Origin: Eucalyptus grandis
Taxonomy: Eukaryota > Streptophyta > Magnoliopsida > Myrtales > Myrtaceae
Direction: 5' to 3'
Assembly (NCBI RefSeq): GCF_016545825.1
Contig: NC_052621.1
Coordinates: 4,922,199-4,986,198, forward strand
Length of the DNA: 64,000 bases
Position 1 is the first letter of the stretch, and every line of letters begins with the position of its first letter. The notes under the pieces are model-generated. The model saw only the letters and a list, made by a program, of their open reading frames with translations, did no database searches and was not told the origin of the DNA. Both the position numbers and the translations under genes were made by a program. Below, in pieces: positions 11,541 through 23,450 of this stretch.

Positions 11541-13388
11541 AAGAATTTAGTTGAAAATAGCTACTCCGCCATTCTTTTCATAAAGTGACAAGGATATCAA
11601 TATCAACAAGTGACGTGTAAAGGGATCATCATTGATCTCACCGGTCAATCTGATTTTACAATGATTCCATAAGTTATAAAAATTCCAATCCAAGCCGATC
11701 TAATACTGTATTTGAAGCTTCCTCGTCTTTCTAATAAAATATATCAATCAAATGACACGCTTTTTCAACAATTAGCTCATTCTTTGGTTCATTTGATAAT
11801 GCTAAAGATAAGAGCGTGCCTTCAAGGTCATCAGTCCTCTCTTTGACTCCATGTTGACAGCGACACAACTCGCAACACCTGAAGGCTTCCATGAAAGAGC
11901 ACTTGAAAGCTTTTTCTCAAATGAAAATTCACCACTAACTAAAATCCGACATCGATTACTGCATGAGATGACATCCTCGGCTGCTGCGAATGAACCTCTT
12001 GAATTTCTAGCGGCGAAGACCTCTTTGGAGCACTCGTTGGGTAAATTGATATTGGACTTGAACATGCCGTCATGGAAATTTCTACACTGACAACTATGAT
12101 GGTTAGCATTTGATTGATTGAAACGTGTCTTCATTATATTATTGTTGCCTAACTCCCTCTTAGGTTTGATTTGAATTGCTTTAATTTGAACCGAAGGAAC
12201 ATCTCTCCTCCTCTCTCAGCCTCGTTAACTGGGGGAATTAATTTCTTTCTGATCTTTTTGCCTTGTGACGACACGACTATTGTTTATTTGTTCATGGTCT
12301 TCAGGTCATAATAACCTCCACCTCCCGTTTTGCCTAGTATGATCAATAGACCTGATCATCATGCCTCTAACTGGGCATGCTTTCATATGTTGGAACCAAA
12401 AAGAATAATGACAACTTTTGATAGTTTGGAATGAGGCACAAGTGAAGATCGGAGAGAGAAATAATGAAAATACAAATGCTTTTCACATTGGTGTAGCTAC
12501 AAATCTGAAGTCCACAACCTTTTAAAGTGGTTGGACGTGTACATAACTTAACTAACATTAAATGAGGAAAATAAGAAAGTTCACAAAGCTGAAGAAAAAA
12601 CACAAACAATAAATGAGACAGACATGAAGTCTTTGCTCCTTTTGACAATAAAGAAACCTCACGTTTTTTTACTAGAGAAAAACAACCAAGACCTCCCCTT
12701 TTCAATATAAATGCATTTACTCCTTCTTGAATGGTAGAGGGGCTACCCAAACATAGCCCACCCTAAATCTTCTACCACCCACCATAGATTAAGCATTTTG
12801 AAGCATACTAACAACAAATCTAATGTACTCAAATCTTCAACAATCAATTTTATATTATTCTAACACGAAGATCACTAGAAACATCTAACTTTCAACACGT
12901 CATGGTCTAATATTCATACGATATCAGTTAGCACAAGCAGCCAAGTAAGGCTTATGCAGCGGAGCATCACAGGCTAATAAAAAAACCAGCAAATCTTCTA
13001 CGAAAGTTCTACCGAGCAAGCTCGTGGGAAACTTTATTTGCGGCGTCGAGGGTTCTAGGAGAAAGATATATGCTAGCACTTAAACAATTCTTGTATATCT
13101 CGCCTTAGTTAATTCTTGTATAGCTCGTTGCCTTCTTGACATCATGGGGCCAAACTTCGATCATGCTGATTCTAATCAAATTGAATTTTGTCCTTTTCAA
13201 TTATTTTCAATGCTTTCTTTCTTATTGAATTGGCCCACATGAACTAAAACTTGGCGATACTTATTCACATCCAATATCATTGGGACGGTAAATTTGCATG
13301 CAGCACGCTAAAGTTTGAATGCGGAATTCTAGGCAGGTTATTTAGAATAATAGAAAGTGATAGGAGGTGAAATATATTATCTATCATT
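11541..13388. other. Intergenic DNA with two unassigned short ORFs
   Basis: An 80-codon frame at 11851-12090 (+) is overlapped by an opposite-strand frame at 11802-12134. Neither resembles a family I know, and only one can be real. The reverse-strand frame 12367-12750 (127 codons) is likewise unassigned. The rest is AT-rich without clear signals. Confidence 0.35.
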
Positions 13389-13860
13389 TGTTGACACCTC
13401 AATTTTAATTAGTTTTATTAATTAAGTTTTTAATTTTGTCTTTTCGGATAAATAGATAATAAAAAGACAAAACAACAACAAAAACCAAATAAAAACACCA
13501 AAAAAAAAGCAAAAGCCCAGCCCATCTTTTTTTCTCTCCTTTTCTTCTCCCTTCGCGTGGCCCATATGGCCCATTTTCCTTCACCCTTGGCCCGGCCCCT
13601 TTTCTCTCTTCTTCTTCCTCCTGTCTTCTTCTTCCTCAGTCGCTTGCATCCCACGCGCGGTGGCTGGCGACGCGCGCGAAGGACGGCCTACGGCCGAGGA
13701 GTGTAGGGCGACGTCGGCCGGAGGGGATAAGATCGCAAGCGCCATTAATGCTGAGCGAGCTTCGCTGGAAAGCTCGATGGGACACCGGTTCAGCCGAGCG
13801 GAACCGGTGGGCAAGCCGGACGCCGGCGACCGAGCCCCTCCATCGACTGGAGTTCCTTCG

Positions 13861-13870
13861 CCTATAAATA
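13861..13870 (+). promoter_or_regulatory. TATA box of the LTR promoter
   Basis: cctataaatagg lies in GC-rich sequence about 470 bp into the LTR, a usual place for the U3/R boundary. Transcription would start near 13890-13900 if active. No other TATA-like site stands out in the GC-rich part. Confidence 0.5.
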
Positions 13871-14849
13871 GGTGGCCGCAAGCATCGTCGGAGGGCGTGG
13901 CGAGCTCGGAGATCCTTCACCGAGAGACATCGGGAAGGGTTGAAGGGCGAGCGCAGAAAGAGCTCGAGTCGCGAGCTTAGCCCACCTTCCACCGAGAGAC
14001 TTCGGGAAGGCGGGCAGCGAGTGACTTTGAGAAGGTCGATCCGGCGGTGGAGGCTCGGATCTGGCCTGAGTGAGGAGGAATCAAGGCCAAGAAGGGTCCG
14101 GCCGAGATCTACGTAGTAGATTTGGTTTTTTTTGCTGCTGTTGTTGTCGCCGGACGCCGTGCCACAGCCGTTCGCCTCAGTCCCGACGCCGTTGCTTCGA
14201 CGGCTTGTTGTCGTGCCCCACCTGTGAAGCCGTTGCCGTGATCGGTCCGCCGATGCCGCGCCAGATCGGGAAACCGAGTTGCCCAGCCACCACCATCCGG
14301 ACGTCATCGCCACGAACAGGTAGTGCTACCGCCACCGCCGCCGTTGCCATCGCCATAGTTTCCCCCTCCGTAGTCCAACCCTCGTCACTACCGTCGCTGT
14401 CGCCGCCGTCGCCGTTGCCGCCGCCGTCACCGTCGCCGTTGCCGCCGCCGTCGCCGTCGCCGTCGTCCCCGCTGTGTGCCTCGGCGCCGCGATTCGGGAA
14501 CCCTAGGGTTCCGATTTTCAGTCGCGACCTCGAGTTGTCGGGTCGGACCCGGATCGGGAACCGGGTAGGGATTCCGCAAATTGCGGGCACGGCGGAAGAC
14601 CGGGTCGCGATTCGGGTCGGATCCGGGTAGGGTTTCGTCGGGGAAGCGGGTCGTGGACCCGGGTCGTCGGGCCGGGCCGAGCGTCCCCAAACGCCCGGCC
14701 ACGGCGTCGTTTTAACAAAATAAAAAATAAAATAAAAAAGATGAAAAATCCGAGTCGGGCCCGCAACGCGGGCCCGTCCGTGTTTGGGTCGACGACCGGG
14801 TCGGACCCAACCCGCGGATCCGACCCGGTCGGTTTTATTTTATTATTTT

Positions 14850-15300
14850 AATATAAAATAATAAATATTTTTTTAAAAATAATAAAATCAAAAAGTGTTT
14901 TTATTTTCAAAAATATTAAAAAGTGTTTTAATTTCCAGAAAATCGAAAAATATTAAAAAATGTTGAAAAATGTTTTATTTTCTAAAAATCGAGAAAAATC
15001 AAAAGATAATTTATTTTCCAAAAATATTTTGAAAAATATTAAAAATATTTTATTTTCCGAAAAAAAAAAAATCAAAAAATATTCCATATTTTCCAAAAAT
15101 GCCAAAAATCCAAAAAAATCCAAAATTTCATGAAAAAGCCAAAAAATTCAGAAAAATCCAAAAAGACTTGTATTTTCCTAAAAATACCAAAAAAATCCCA
15201 AAAAATCCCTTTTGTGTCCAAAAAAATTAGAAAAAGACCTAGAAAATGTTTTCCCTCCCAAAAATGCATGGAAAATCCCTCGAACATCCAAAAAACCTCA
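14850..15300 (+). repeat. A-rich imperfect oligo repeats within the LTR
   Basis: Nearly all of this stretch is A-rich on the plus strand, built of short variants of 'aaaaatccaaaaa' and 'aaaatattaaaaa'. The complementary T-rich version occurs in the reverse-strand LTR relic (about 45080-45240), so the skew is a property of the LTR family and not chance low complexity. Confidence 0.7.
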
Positions 15301-17510
15301 GGGTTTAAACAAGATTAGGTACCGAAAGGGCATTAGTGATTAACTAGTGTAATCAAGTCCCCGATCCTAATTTATCTGGTTACGTAGGAGTGAGTATTTC
15401 TCCCGGTACTTCACTTGGGTTTCTAATCAACCCACCCCAAATCGATTAGTGGCGACTCCGTTTTAAAATTAATTTATAGGTTAAAAATTTAGATTATTAA
15501 GGTCGTGAATTGGTGGACTTGGGAGAGTCCGGGCATAATTAATTTCGGCCGAGCCATTAGCCTCCTTAGGCGCTCGTACCCAATTGCGGACACCAGAAAA
15601 AAAGGTCGCGACATCATTCTAGGTCTTAAGTTTGTAGACAAAATTATTGTTGATTGGATCCACCCACGTCCTTATGGACAACTTTTGTACATCATTTATT
15701 TCATTGTTAGAAGGAAGCCATTCAAATTCTTTGAATTCTGGATGGAACAAAAAATTAGAAAAAGACCATTGTTAGAAGGAAGCCTTTGTTAGAAGGAAGC
15801 CTTTTGTGTCCAAAAATTAGAAAAAGACCTAGAAAATGTTTTCCCTCCCAAAAATGCATGGAAAATCCCTCGAACATCCAAAAACCTTAGGGTTTAAACA
15901 AGATTAGGTACCGAAAGGGCATTAGTGATTAACTAGTGTAATCAAGTCCCCGATCCTAATTTATCTGGTTACGCAGAGTGAGTATTTCTCCCGGTACTTC
16001 ACTTGGGTTTCTAATCAACCCACCCCAAATCGATTAGTGGCGACTCCGTTTTAAAATTAATTTATAGGTTAAAAATTTAGATTATTAAGGTCGTGAATTG
16101 GTGGACTTGGGAGAGTCCGGGCATAATTAATTTCGGCCGAGCCATTAGCCTCCTTAGGCGCTCGTACCCAATTGCGGACACCAGAAAAAAAGAGGTCGCG
16201 ACATCATTCTAGGTCTTAAGTTTGTAGACAAAATTATTGTTGATTGGATCCACCCACGTCCTTATGGACAACTTTTGTACATCATTTATTTCATTGTTAG
16301 AAGGAAGCCATTCAAATTCTTTGAATTCTGGATGGAGCAAAAAATTAGAAAAAGACCATTGTTAGAAGGAAGCCTTTGTTAGAAGGAAGCCTTTTGTGTC
16401 CAAAAAATTAGAAAAAGACCTAGAAAATGTTTTCCCTCCCAAAAATGCATGGAAAATCCCTCGAACATCCAAAAAACCTCAGGGTTTAACCAAGATTAGG
16501 TACCGAAAGGACATTAGTGATTAACTAGTGTAATCAAGTCCCCGATCCTAATTTATCTGGTTACGCAGAGTGAGTATTTCTCCCGGTACTTCACTTGGGT
16601 TTCTAATCAACCCACCCCAAATCGATTAGTGGCGACTCCGTTTTAAAATTAATTTATAGGTTAAAAATTTAGATTATTAAGGTCGTGAATTGGTGGACTT
16701 GGGAGAGTCCGGGCATAATTAATTTCGGCCGAGCCATTAGCCTCCTTAGGCGCTCGTACCCAATTGCGGACACCAGAAAAAAAAAGAGGTCGCGACATCA
16801 TTCTAGGTCTTAAGTTTGTAGACAAAATTATTGTTGATTGGATCCACCCACGTCCTTATGGACAACTTTTGTACATCATTTATTTCATTGTTAGAAGGAA
16901 GCCATTCAAATTCTTTGAATTCTGGATGGAGCAAAAAATTAGAAAAAGACCATTGTTAGAAGGAAGCCTTTTGTGTCCAAAAAATTAGAAAAAGACCTAG
17001 AAAATGTTTTCCTCCCAAAAATGCATGGAAAATCCCTCGAACATCCAAAAAACCTCAGGGTTTAAACAAGATTAGGTACCGAAAGGACATTAGTGATTAA
17101 CTAGTGTAATCAAGTCCCCGATCCTAATTTATCTGGTTACGCAGGAGTGAGTATTTCTCCCGGTACTTCACTTGGGTTTCTAATCAACCCACCCCAAATC
17201 GATTAGTGGCGACTCCGTTTTAAAATTAATTTATAGGTTAAAAATTTAGATTATTAAGGTCGTGAATTGGTGGACTTGGGAGAGTTCGGGCATAATTAAT
17301 TTCGGCCGAGCCATTAGCCTCCTCAGGCGCTCGTACCCAATTACGGACACCAGAAAAAAAGAGGTCGCGACATCATTCTAGGTCTTAAGTTTGTAGACAA
17401 AATTATTGTTGATTGGATCCACCCACGTCCTTATGGACAACTTTTGTACATCATTTATTTCATTGTTAGAAGGAAGCCATTCAAATTCTTTGAATTCTGG
17501 ATGGAGCACC
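15206..17510 (+). repeat. Chimeric tandem array: LTR 3' end + flank + LINE start, about four copies
   Basis: The block 'tttgtgtccaaaaa...caagattaggtacc...tggcgactccg...ggtcgcgaca...ggaagcc' recurs head to tail. The landmark 'caagattaggtaccg' starts at 15310, 15899, 16491 and 17067, giving periods of 589, 592 and 576 bp; the shorter one reflects loss of one 16-bp 'gaagcctttgttag'-type subrepeat. Each unit joins the last ~400 bp of the LTR, the LTR-flank junction (tcattctaggtc) and a short LINE-derived end (…ttcaaattctttgaattctggatgga). The fourth copy continues into the rest of the LINE. Units are almost identical, so amplification came after the LTR insertion and is recent. Confidence 0.9.
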
Positions 17511-20240
17511 ATTCCTTTCAGGATATTGCCTTACAAGTTTGGGATACCCCGATTGAAGGGGTTCCTATGTACAAGCTGGTAAGTAGATTGAAGCTCCTGA
17601 AAAGCCAGCTCAAGCAACTCAATAGGGATTCATTCTCCAACATCTCGGAGAGGGTTGCGAATCCATAAATGCCTTTATGTTAGCCCAGCTTGATTTGCAG
17701 CAAGACCCAACTAGCGAAGTGCTGGCGGATCTAGAGAGGACCCATCGAAAGAACTTTGTGGAGTTGAGAAGTCAAGAGGAATCTTTCTTCAGACAAAAAT
17801 CCAGAATTAGATGGCTCGAGAATGGTGATAGGAATACCAAGTACTTTCACCACTGCGTCAATTCAAGACAACTGAGGAGTAGGATTCTTTCCATTCTTGA
17901 TAGAAATGGCAACTTGGTCTCTGAACCAAGCCTTGTGCAGGACACCTTTGTCTCTCACTTTCAGGAGTTATTCACACCGCGTTCCTCTCCTTCAACCCCA
18001 ACATTAATGGAAGTGCAGCAAGTTATTCGATGCCTGCTCACGGAAGATCATGTTAAGTTTTTCTCTCGACCCTATTCAGATAGAGAAATCCAAGATACTC
18101 TATTTTCCCTAGCCCATGGGAAGGCTCCTGGGCTAGACGAGTTTGGGGTAGAATTTTTCAAGAGCAATAGGATCTTCAGTCATTGAAGCTATCAATGACT
18201 TCTTTGTCACGGGAAGACTTCTTAGGGAGATTAATAACATCATCCTTGTGTTGGTCCCTAAAGTGCTTAATGCGACCTCGGTGAATGATTATAGACATAT
18301 TGCCAGCTGCAATACGATATACAAATGTATTACCAAGGTCTTAACTAATAGCGTGTCCGCAGTGCTTCATGATACCATTAGCCCCTCGCAAAATGCCTTC
18401 GTGAAGGGCCAGCGCGTCTAGGATAATATTCTTCTTGTCTAGGAATTATTTGCTCGTTTCCATCTTTAGCCTTACCTACCTAAATGTGCTGTGAAGGTGG
18501 ATTTCCAAAAGGCCTATGATACTGTGGACTGGGACTTTCTAGAATTGGTTTGCGCGCGTTTCGATTCCCAAACCACCTCATTCGTCTTATTATGATTTGT
18601 GTGCGCATTGCCAAGTTTTCTATTTCCTTGAATGGAGAACTTCATGGTTTCTTCCTTAGTGGGTGTGGACTTCGGCAAGGGGATCCCATGTCCCCTTACC
18701 TCTTCACTTTGGTTATGGATGTTTTTTCTAAGATCCTTGTTGTTTGTGCTGTGCATCCTGTTTTCAAATTCTTCTGGAGATGTAAGGCTACAAGACTATC
18801 TCATCTTTTCTTTGCGAATGATGTCTTTCTTTTTTGTTGAGCAAAGTTGGAATCGATTTATCTTTTGAAGGATGGTCTGAATACCTTCTCGGCATGGAGT
18901 GGACTGAAGCCGAACAACAAAAAAAGTGAGATCTTTCTCTCAGGTGGTTCGGAGAGCTACAAAAGGAGATTATGGAAGCCCTTGGTTTTGTTGAAGGAAA
19001 GTTGCCGGCACGTTACCTGGGAGTTCCTATTATATCCTGAGGTTTGGCAGGGCAGATTGTGTGTCCTTAGTTGATCGCATAACATCTAAGGTCCAATCCT
19101 GGACTCACCATTTTCTATCCTTTGCTGGAAGGGTCTAGTTAATAAGGTCAGTTCTTCATGCGATACATGCTTATTGGGCTAGTGTCTTCATCATTCCTTT
19201 TGCAGTTTTAGATCGCATCGAACAGATACTCATACAGTTTCTATGGAAAGGCCCCAACCTAGGGAGGGGTGGAGCCAAAGTATCCTGGAATGATGTGTGT
19301 GTCCCGAAGGATGAGGGAGGACTTGGTATTCGCAAGTTGAGAGATTGCAACAAAGAAACAATGCTCAAGCACATTTGGATCCTATTTACTGATAATGAGT
19401 CTTTATGGTGCAAGTGGATCTATTCAACATTCATGAAAAGAAAGAGTTTCTGGGTGGTTGGGGTTTCCACCTTTTGCTCTTGGGCTTGGAAGAGAATCCT
19501 ATACCTAAGATCTGAGTTTTGACTCTACTTCCGATGGAGGATTGGTGATGAGCTATCACCCCGAGATATCAATCCAATCTCTAGCTTATTACAAAGATTC
19601 TTCTTCCCACCCAAGCACTGCTTATGTCATATGATAGAATTGAGAGTGAGGTTTGTGCTTTTTGCAAATTGACACCAGACTTCGTTGATCATCTCTACTT
19701 TGAGTGTTGCATCACTACTAGCATGGCTTTCTTTTGGGCATCAAGATGCAACCTCCCTTGGCGGAATATGACTTGGTCTGAGAACTTGCAGTGGGCAATG
19801 ACATTCCTCTCCGGCGTAACTGGAAGATAAATCCTTGTATTTTTTCTCCTACTCATGCGGTTCCCTTCCTTCGAGTTCTTTTTGGACGGCTTGAGGATGG
19901 ATTGCGGTCTTTTGTTTGGCTATCTCGCTAGGTTGGTCACTCATTGTCTTTGACAGAGGTGCTTGACCTGGCAATCTTCTTTTCCTTCTTTCCTAGCTTG
20001 TTGTTGGTTGGTTTAGTTGAGTTTTGGAGTCTTTTGGCCTTGCGTGGTCTTCTCCTTAGCTTGTTGTTTAAGCTTCTCCTTGTTTTAGCCCGCTATTGCG
20101 GTTCCTTTTACATCCAACACCCTTTCACTCACCTCGACTTGTGTCATACTAAGTGCAAGTTTTGTAGAGCCGGATCTTATGTAAATGTTGGCTCTAAGCT
20201 CTATAGTTTATTATTTCTGACCAAAAAAAAAAAAAAAAAG
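17460..20240 (+). pseudogene. 5'-truncated LINE (L1-type) ORF2 relic with poly(A) tail
   Basis: From about 17460 the frames match the second half of the LINE ORF2 at 37400-40320. Recognisable pieces in order: RKPFKFFEFW (17470), ESFFRQKSRIRWLENGDRNT (17782, pre-RT linker), GKAPGLDEF (18119), a degenerate KVDFQKAYDTVDWDFL (RT palm, 18496), GLRQGDPMSPYLFTLVMDV (18666), FANDVFLFC (18812; the catalytic FADD has become FAND) and a C-terminal zinc-finger stretch (CAFCKLTPDFVDHLYFEC, about 19655-19710). At least five frame changes and several stops break it. The endonuclease domain is absent. An A17 run at 20222-20238 marks the 3' end. The product would be nuclear/cytoplasmic reverse transcriptase; this copy cannot encode it. 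Confidence 0.88.
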
Positions 20241-22429
20241 AAATCAAATAATTGAATATAAAAGAAATATAATTTGAATAAAATTATGTCAAGCAAGAGA
20301 TGGATTAACGTGGATAGGATTTCTACTAATCATAATATAAATGTTATTTTCTCGAATAATCAAATTGTTAAATCAATAAAATTAATATAGTACTTGAAAA
20401 TAAATAATTTTTGTATTCTAATATTAAAAAATTCAAAATAACAAAAAATATCAACAATTTCCTTTTTATTTAATCATATTTTTATTTATATATTCAAATT
20501 ACTTTCTATCTTATGATATAAATTCCATATGTATAAATATATATTTAGTATTTATATTTATGACATATTTTAGATATATTAGTATAGTTTGCTATTTAAT
20601 AGAATTTTATTAGAATATGACGAAAGGGGAACAGAGAATTAGAAAAATAAAAAGAGAAGGAAAAAAATAAGCAAATAAAAATGAAGTGGGCAGGAGCGTT
20701 GTAAGAGATTCTTACCATTTTCGTTTGTGCAATTTTTTAAGTTCATGTACACCAATATGTCATTTGTAGCAAATAATGGATATTATAAGATGTAAAAATA
20801 TTTGGTTTTATTACTATGATTCACCAAAAAGTACATAGGATGTATTAAAATTCTTGAATTATTCTGTCTTATCTACTCTTATCCTTACTAGAAATTCAGA
20901 TGATCAAACATAGCTTTTGTATTTCCTTCACCATATATATATATTGGTCAGTGTTTCCTCCACCATGTTAACAAAGTCAAAATTGCTTGTATGAAAGGCA
21001 CAAAAAAACATGAGTCAATCTTTTTCTCTCTGGTTTCCCTTTGTCATCCATTTTGCGCACGTGGCATTGGTTGTTATGAGGTGATTTCCCTGGCCAAAAT
21101 ACTTCCGCACTGCCTATTCGCATTTATTGCCTACAACGCTTTTAGATCCAGGGTGACTGGACTACTGCGGCAAGAGATAAAAGATTGGAGATCGGTAGTT
21201 CTGGTGTAGTTAACGTGGAGCACTTTCTCCTATTTGGCAGATGGTTGAACCCACGCAGTCGTCACACCAATTAAGAGTTGCTGTTAATTTTCATTTATCA
21301 GGAGATTTATGTGTTTTTATTTTCCATGGCCAAGATTTGTGTTTGAGGAACATGAAAGTGCAGAAATGCCATCGATTCCTCTGCGACATCCTCGTAATGG
21401 TTTCCATCTATAGAAAATCGGGACTAAGTTGTGCGGTTGGATTCTCTGGCTCAACGGTCAGAATTTAATTGAAGATTTCGTGCTGCACGTGATACTGAGT
21501 TGATTATTACTGGATTCTCATGGACAGCCCATTAATAGGTTCTGGAGGAGGCAAACTCCTCCTAAGCAAGAGATCGGTACCAAATTGGCATCTTCTCTTA
21601 AGGTTTATGAATTCAATGCGAATAGTGCTCTCTCATGTGAATAACAATCAAGATTCAGGTTTGTCTAATTGACATCTGACCTCACAGAGCGTGATTGCTC
21701 TTAGCTCTGCTGCTTTTCTATGCAATTTCTTGTTGCAATAACATGTTGAAGAGATTTGTCTTGTTTTTGGTGGTGGTGTTATTATTTTTGTTTGGCTTTC
21801 GTTCTGTGGTAGCTTGTCCTTTTGATTGCATCTATTCAACATAGTTTTTTGATTTGTGATACTGGCATCTAGTTGATTTCACTTTCTTGCTTGTTAGGGA
21901 ATGAAGTGTGGAATTATTGTTGTACTAGGCACAGCGGACGAGTAAGAATACATGTAACAATGAATCATGTCACCAATCAAATGTCTTCGGTCCTCCTAAT
22001 TTCGGACATAGAACGGCAACAAATGCAATGTGCCATGAAAGGAAGAATACTTGATTGGTTGGTTGACCATGTTATGGCGGCTTAAATATGAACAAATTCA
22101 ATGTACGATGCACTTTCTCCAGTGGACAATTACCTCTGCAGTGTTCATGGACTCTCTTTTTCTTTGTGTAGGATGGTGTTTGTTGACCACACTGAGGCGG
22201 CTATAATTTCAAGTGATGCTCGAGTAATACAAATGAACGTCATCATGACTAGGCGGAAAATTGCTCACCTAAAGCAATAGCATATCGGTGATGTCCTCGC
22301 CCCAACTGACACCTTTGCTTTGCCTTTTTTTCCCTCTCTTCGGATATGTGACTGCTGATACTATGGCGGTTAAATATCTCATAACTGAAGCATTTCCGAG
22401 GAAAGATCATTTGGTAACACAGCTATAAA
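20241..22429. other. AT-rich intergenic DNA
   Basis: Very AT-rich to about 20970, then a more balanced stretch (20990-22400) with several short frames (20991-21209, 21241-21468, 21873-22085) interspersed with intron-like T-rich DNA. It could be the wreck of a host gene, but I recognise no protein in it. Confidence 0.35.
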
Positions 22430-22806
22430 TGATTGAATTTACTTTTGTGGGTAAATTTGTCAAGTTACATACACGTTGTAGCCATGTGCTTGGGTTCATG
22501 TTGTTAACTGCTCATATCATGCGGTAGCTTACTAGTTACTGTCATTCCATCTTTTGTGGCCAGCAACTTTTGTGGAGTTTGCTTTCAAATCTTTTATCTA
22601 TGATCTGCTCCCAAAATGAAGATTACACGTCAAGTTTGTCAATGTCCTGTCGATGCACTTCTTCCAGGACCATAAAGGTAGCTGCATGATGTTCACAATT
22701 CCATTGCAGTTTTTAGTGGATTGTACATCCTTTTATCACGATCATTGATATCCTTTGCCCATATATTTTCATGTAGATTTATCTTTTTATCTTAACCATA
22801 AACTCT

Positions 22807-22857
<51 letters not shown>

Positions 22858-22955
22858 ACAAAAAACTCACGTTCATCACTAAACCGATTGGGTTTTGTTG
22901 CCAATTACGGATAGTTCTGTGATTAGACGGCTATTGTTTGTTACTAGGCAATCCA
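22430..22955. repeat. Duplicated segment, copy C1, with (CT)n
   Basis: It matches 63095-63569: shared landmarks are 'ttcatgttgtt.actgctcata' (22496 and 63139), 'tcaagtttgtcaatg.cct' (22631 and 63270), 'attccattgca.tttttagt' (22700 and 63341), 'tacatccttttatca' (22725 and 63366) and 'ggctattgtttg' (22928 and 63558). A (CT)n run at about 22807-22846 sits at the same place as (CT)n(AC)n in the other copy. No gene is recognised in it. Confidence 0.8.
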
Positions 22956-23016
22956 CTTAGTACCATCTTTGTAATGAGAATGAAATTCAAAGTAACTAGT
23001 TAAGACAAGGTGGGAG

Positions 23017-23450
23017 TGTTGGGAGGGCACAACAAAAGCCCGAAGCCCTGATACCTTCACTTGGGGAGATCGCCAAGAGAGAGTCCAAGTCCGAGCCCTA
23101 ACAATCTCCCCCTCATGTGCGAGTTTAATGTTAGGTCTGCTCCCCTTAATTTAGGTATCCTTCTACATCAATTTATCTCAAGTTAAATCTTTACCCGCAC
23201 ATGCATCCTAACAATCTCCCCATCATGTGTAAGTTTAATGTTAAGTCAGCTCCCCTTAATTTAGATATCATTCTGCATCAACTTATCTCAAGTTAAATCC
23301 CTATGAGATGGCGTTGTTACGCTACAATGCGCACTTGCTCAGAAACTGCAACCATGGGCTCTGATATTATTTGTTGGGAGCACGCAATAGAAGCATGATA
23401 CCTTCACTTGGGGAGATTGCTAAGAGAGAGCCCAAGTTTGAGTTTGTCAA
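23017..23450 (-). mobile_element. TRIM-like short LTR element, degenerate
   Basis: Two copies of a sequence starting tgttgggag and sharing 'gataccttcacttggggaga' begin at 23017 and 23372. Next to the second is 'gggctctgatatta', the complement of a primer-binding site for initiator tRNA-Met (tatcagagccc) on the reverse strand. Between them, a 110-bp stretch starting caatctcccc is repeated (23102 and 23212). LTR-like repeats, a PBS and no coding room suggest a terminal-repeat retrotransposon in miniature. Boundaries are approximate and no target duplication was found. Confidence 0.4.

Larger units (their letters stand above)
13389..15613 (+). mobile_element. Solo LTR of a Ty3-gypsy-type retrotransposon (TSD TCATT)
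   Basis: The element starts TGTTGACACCT and ends AGGTCGCGACA-like (…ggtcgcgaca at 15613), so its ends are short inverted repeats of TG...CA type. The 5 bases on each side are identical: tcatt at 13384-13388 and at 15614-15618. Length is 2225 bp with no internal coding domains, so it is read as one LTR left by recombination. Inside are a promoter-like TATA (cctataaatagg, 13861), a very GC-rich stretch (about 13640-14840), then an extremely A-rich stretch (14850-15300), and the conserved 'tggcgactccg' motif at 15450. A diverged reverse-strand relative lies at 43336-47351. The Ty3-gypsy assignment is by LTR sequence style, not by protein. Confidence 0.8.

Noticed and set aside
13636..14313. 225-codon reverse-strand frame and several other long frames in 13430-14766
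   Set aside because: They lie in the GC-rich part of a solo LTR, overlap each other on both strands and have Arg/Ser/Pro-rich products, as expected of GC-rich DNA with few stops.
15072..15318. Phe-rich and Lys-rich frames
   Set aside because: They come from the A-rich zone of the LTR and have biased composition on both strands.
15450..15460. tggcgactccg as a primer-binding site just after an LTR
   Set aside because: The LTR end with its target duplication is at 15613, so the motif is inside the LTR; no PBS follows.
15505..16988. Frames reading ILGLKFVDKIIVDWIHPRPYG as a possible gene
   Set aside because: They repeat because the DNA is tandemly repeated and they cross the LTR end, target site and LINE joint, so they cannot be one ancestral protein.
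15310..17090. CRISPR-like array
   Set aside because: The repeats are 576-592 bp and the sequence is eukaryotic; there are no short repeats with unique spacers.
20991..22085. Possible exons of a host gene
   Set aside because: Several medium frames lie near plausible splice dinucleotides, but none matches a family I recognise, so a gene model would be a guess.
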